A DNA stretch of 23,591 nt, taken from assembly GCA_030627405.1 (NCBI GenBank), contig DAOUSD010000004.1:1-23591 (forward strand). The letters run 5' to 3'. Position numbers and translations under genes: made by a program. The stretch's first letter is position 1, and each line of letters begins with the position of its first letter. The notes beneath the pieces were generated by a model. It was not told the DNA's origin. It made no database searches and saw nothing but the letters and a program-made list of their open reading frames with translations. Shown piece after piece: positions 21,010 to 23,591 of the stretch. The DNA comes from Deltaproteobacteria bacterium (lineage in GTDB: Bacteria > Desulfobacterota > Desulfobacteria > Desulfobacterales > ETH-SRB1).

Positions 21010-23052
21010 CTACCATCTTTTCCTCAGCATCACTATCGCTGAAAACGGTTTTCCCTCGATAGTGCTATATGTCCCAGGTGTATCATATTCTTTGTCTGCC
21101 AGGTTCCTGATGGAAAACTCCAATTCCAGGCCCGAAAAAACAACATCCCGGATGGTGGCGGTCAGGTCAAGGAGCCAGACGCCTGGAGTCGAGTGAAACT
21201 CAGTTGCCCCGGGATAGATGAGCCGCCTGGACGAGAAATAACCCAGCCTGGCAAAGGTGGTCACCCTTTCAACCGGTCGCCATGTACCGGTCAGGTTAAA
21301 CAGGGTACGCGGCCCGCTGTCATAGGGATAGCTCAGATCTTCATAATGCCATATGTTCCCGTCAAAATAGGTCTTGCTGAGGTAGGTCTCATCCGGACCG
21401 CTATTGTCTGTCAGGGTCAGGTTGGCAGAAAAATCGAGTGAACTGTGAGGCGACAGACGGCCCTCAATTTCCACTCCCTTGATATCCTGCTTGTTGGGCT
21501 GTGAAAGCCCGGCATATGGGTCTTCCATGATATGGTTTTCTATGCGACTGGCAAAGCCGCACAAGCTAAGCCCCGCGCGTTTTGAAATATCCCAGGCGAT
21601 TTGGATATTTAGTGTTTTTATCTTTTCCAGATCCACTTCTTCCTCTTCCAGAAGCTGACTGGCGAACGGCGTTCGGTAGGCAGTCCCATATAACACCTTA
21701 AAAACCCACTGTGACGAGGCTGACCAGACAGCTCCGGCATTATAGCTTACGTGATCCTTATAATCGTCATGTTCATCATTTCTTACCCCCAGCCAGAAAT
21801 CAAGATCACCGATCTTGTGAGTGTACTGGCCAAACAATGACCGCAGCCTGGTATCGTAGTCTGCCTCAGTGATAATCGGCAAAAAGCTTTCGTTTTCCGG
21901 CTCCAGGTACTCAGGCAAGTAGCCGTCCCAGATGGGAGCATCCTTAATGTGTCTTTCCCTGTAAGAAAATCCGGCCGTGAAAAGACCTCGACCTGATAAA
22001 AAAGAGCGATCATATATGATCTCGCTGTAAGAAGTACGTTCCTTTTGGTTTAAGGTCAGGTCTATGATTTCGTATTCAGGATTCAGCCAGCTATAAGAGC
22101 CTGTAAACCGGAGAGCCGAAGATCGATCCAGGTCCTTTTTGGCCTCCAGTTTGATAAAGCCGAAAGGGACGCTACGGCTTTCCCGCCAGGTCAGGTCTTT
22201 CTCGGGCCACGATATAGCATAGGGCCTTTTGTAGTCAGAGAGCAGGCCGGACACCGTGAACCAGTCCCTGAATGAGAAACGGCCTGACGCTTCAAGATAA
22301 CGAGATCTGCCAGGTTTTTCCTCTCCAAACCGATCTTCAGGCGCAACAGGGGTCTCTCCGTCCCCCCAGAATCTCACAAGATTAGATACGGTGTCATCTT
22401 CTTCTCCCTCGCGGCCGCTCACTGACAGGAAGGCGTCCCAGAGACCTGCATCGTGCCCCGCGTTTACATAAAAGGCCTCCTGATCTCCAGGGATGCCATA
22501 CAAAATACCGGTTTCTACCCCGTCAAGGTCCTTGCCGGTCATGGGCACAACATTGACAATGCCGGCAAAGGCATCAGGTCCCCAGAGGACTGAACCAGGA
22601 CCGCGGATGATCTCGATGCGCTTCACAGAGGCAAGGGAAAGTTCATGATCCAGCGGATGCAAGGATTTGCTTATATCAGAGCCCAAAGGGACAGTATCAT
22701 ACAAAAACAGGACTGAATCGGGGATCCCGCGTAGATAGGACTGCGTGCCCCATTCCTTCCTGGCCATGTAAAACCCGGGAATCATCTCCAGGGCTTGACT
22801 CAACGTTTTTATCCCCCTCTCTTCAAGCTCTTCCCTGGTAACGACCTGGGCCACAGCAGGAGCCTGCCAGGCACTCTCCTGACGTCTCGAGGCAATGGAA
22901 AGAACTTCAAGATCCTCACCCACAAACATCAGCATGGTATCGTCATGCCCGGAGGACGGTCCTTTACTGCCGGCTCCCAGGGAAGATATGGGCAGGAGGA
23001 GACAGGAGAACAGGGCTGCTATAAAGAATATTTTGTGTAATTTAATTGTCAC
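21010..23052 (-). CDS. TonB-dependent outer-membrane receptor
   Basis: The 680-residue protein has a signal peptide (residues 1-27, KIFFIAALFSCLLLPISSLGA), a candidate TonB-box region (EDLEVLSIASRR), a plug domain of about 65-185 (VVTREELEERGIKTLSQALEMIPGFY, YLRGIPDSVLFLYD, VKRIEIIRGPGSVLWGPDAFAGIVNVV) and a barrel of antiparallel strands ending NLADKEYDTPG...LRKRW, with the terminal Trp of outer-membrane proteins. The substrate is not clear; no heme- or siderophore-specific motif is visible, and this plug type (FVGEDLEVL...SRR) occurs in receptors of unassigned substrate. The start is GTG at 23050-23052, with no Shine-Dalgarno sequence, lying 10 bp from the 7-bp tandem repeats of an inserted element, so the native leader may have been altered. 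No ATG precedes the plug except internal ones. Confidence 0.88.
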   Translation of the reverse strand: MTIKLHKIFFIAALFSCLLLPISSLGAGSKGPSSGHDDTMLMFVGEDLEVLSIASRRQESAWQAPAVAQVVTREELEERGIKTLSQALEMIPGFYMARKEWGTQSYLRGIPDSVLFLYDTVPLGSDISKSLHPLDHELSLASVKRIEIIRGPGSVLWGPDAFAGIVNVVPMTGKDLDGVETGILYGIPGDQEAFYVNAGHDAGLWDAFLSVSGREGEEDDTVSNLVRFWGDGETPVAPEDRFGEEKPGRSRYLEASGRFSFRDWFTVSGLLSDYKRPYAISWPEKDLTWRESRSVPFGFIKLEAKKDLDRSSALRFTGSYSWLNPEYEIIDLTLNQKERTSYSEIIYDRSFLSGRGLFTAGFSYRERHIKDAPIWDGYLPEYLEPENESFLPIITEADYDTRLRSLFGQYTHKIGDLDFWLGVRNDEHDDYKDHVSYNAGAVWSASSQWVFKVLYGTAYRTPFASQLLEEEEVDLEKIKTLNIQIAWDISKRAGLSLCGFASRIENHIMEDPYAGLSQPNKQDIKGVEIEGRLSPHSSLDFSANLTLTDNSGPDETYLSKTYFDGNIWHYEDLSYPYDSGPRTLFNLTGTWRPVERVTTFARLGYFSSRRLIYPGATEFHSTPGVWLLDLTATIRDVVFSGLELEFSIRNLADKEYDTPGTYSTIEGKPFSAIVMLRKRW

Positions 23053-23061
23053 AGTTAAAAA

Positions 23062-23086
23062 GTTATTGGTTATTGGTTGTTGGTTA
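23062..23086. repeat. Tandem 7-bp repeat (GTTATTG) array
   Basis: GTTATTG, GTTATTG, GTTGTTG and a partial GTTA lie directly after the receptor start codon region and abut the left inverted-repeat arm of the four-helix-bundle element. The array is short (three and a half units) and could change length by slippage, in the 5' leader of the receptor gene. Confidence 0.65.
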
Positions 23087-23586
23087 AAAAATGAACGTCC
23101 AACATCGAACGTCGAATAATGATGTCGCTCCGCTCTCTAAATTATTTTAAAATCGAATAAAAAACCAATGCAAATATTCAAACGACTATTTCTGTTTCTT
23201 TTCAGCCGTTTTGATGCTCGTAACGAAAATCTTAATTAATTCCTCTGTTTCCTGTAAAATATCATCTAATAGTTCAGGCTTTTTAATTTAGTGGTACACA
23301 CTGAATAAGTTTTAGCCATCGCTGGGCCTCCCTGAGTTCCTTTAATGAGATACGAAGCTTGTGGATAAAGTCCTTTGGGGACTCCGCTGCCTGAGCTTCA
23401 CCATGGTTTGGATAAGGTGAAGTTCCCGATCTTAACAATTGGCCCGCAACATGGTTGCCGGCTCTGGTATTTGGCAACTGTTCAACAATCTTTATGATTC
23501 GCACCGAAAACTCAAGCAGTCTTTCTTCCAGGTCATATGTCTGTTTCTTCATCTTTTCCCATTCAACGTTCGATGTTCATTTTTTT
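23086..23586. mobile_element. IVS-like cassette: four-helix-bundle gene flanked by inverted repeats
   Basis: The left arm AAAAAATGAAC (23086-23096) plus ATCGAACGTCGAAT (23104-23117) matches the reverse complement of the right arm (23561-23586), with one mismatch and an extra seven bases GTCCAAC on the left. The arms enclose the four-helix-bundle gene. Intervening sequences of bacterial 23S rRNA have the same plan, an ORF of this family with complementary ends, but no rRNA is here. No transposase is present and no target-site duplication can be judged, as the window ends five bases after the right arm. Confidence 0.5.
23186..23552 (-). pseudogene. Four-helix-bundle protein (23S rRNA intervening-sequence / S23 type), frameshifted
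   Basis: The intact frame from ATG 23552 reads DLEERLLEFSVRIIKIVEQLPNTRAGNHVAGQLLRSGTSPYPNHGEAQAAES...KLRISLKELREAQRWLKLI and stops at 23283 after 89 residues. The next frame continues KKPELLDDILQETEELIKIFVTSIKTAEKK to TAG at 23186, which is the expected fourth helix. Removing one A from CTAAATTAAAAAG (about 23286-23289) joins the two into a 121-residue protein, normal for this family (PF05635; related to the Avd protein of diversity-generating retroelements). The biochemical role of free-standing members is unknown. The ATG is preceded by GGGAAAAG. It may be a recent mutant or a sequencing error. It runs in the same direction as the TonB receptor gene. Confidence 0.75.
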
Positions 23587-23591
23587 CAGTC

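Noticed and set aside
23062..23086. Tandem repeats as a CRISPR array
   Set aside because: The units are 7 bp, directly adjacent, without spacers.

Overview
The window looks like part of a chromosome from a Gram-negative, anaerobic-type bacterium, most plausibly a Desulfobacterota (deltaproteobacterial) lineage. The evidence is an ABC-exported O-polysaccharide cluster, a TonB-dependent outer-membrane receptor, lipoprotein and Sec signal peptides, a selenocysteine-type UGA with a SECIS hairpin, and family types common in that group (AAA-ATPase-like/PDDEXK proteins, four-helix-bundle IVS proteins). The taxonomic placement is inference; there is no rRNA or marker gene.

Layout. (1) 1-4612 is a scrap-heap of accessory genes: the 3' half of a helicase-nuclease restriction gene with an internal deletion and a stop, an AAA-ATPase-like/PDDEXK protein, a HEPN gene frameshifted at an A7 run with a small unknown partner, and the C-terminal tail of a lost glycosyltransferase. 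(2) 4578-12410, all on the minus strand, is a surface-polysaccharide operon read wzm, wzt, a methyltransferase-methyltransferase-GT2-GT2 multidomain enzyme, a WsaF-like glycosyltransferase and a rhamnosyltransferase-like GT2, with short spacings or overlaps; the 5.5-10.1 kb part is visibly AT-rich. (3) 12600-14080, plus strand, encodes a secreted degenerate 5'-nucleotidase/metallophosphatase-like protein that is read through an in-frame UGA (Cys-x-x-Sec), followed by a small lipoprotein. (4) 14100-23052, all minus strand, encodes exported proteins: a transglutaminase-elicitor-like enzyme with C-terminal repeated modules, a small secreted partner, a large secreted protein sharing the C-terminal module, a tandem CAP-domain protein and a TonB-dependent receptor. 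(5) The right end holds a four-helix-bundle (23S rRNA intervening-sequence type) gene, frameshifted, inside a pair of inverted repeats immediately upstream of the receptor.

How the parts work together. Wzm/Wzt would export an undecaprenyl-linked polysaccharide built by the glycosyltransferases. Wzt has the long C-terminal domain that in characterised systems recognises a chain-end modification, and the methyltransferase domains of the neighbouring multidomain enzyme are natural candidates for making it. The secreted genes of region 4 look like a cell-surface set, possibly including a protein cross-linker and its target.

The strongest unusual item is the selenoprotein at 12600-13640. An annotation that treats TGA only as stop would start it at 12783 and lose the signal peptide and the redox motif. 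The in-frame UGA is followed, after exactly 18 nt, by a GGUCU apical loop on a 7-bp stem, the same spacing and loop as I recall for E. coli fdhF. Its metal-ligand positions are nearly all replaced, several next to cysteines, which suggests a metallophosphatase fold turned into a thiol/selenol redox protein.
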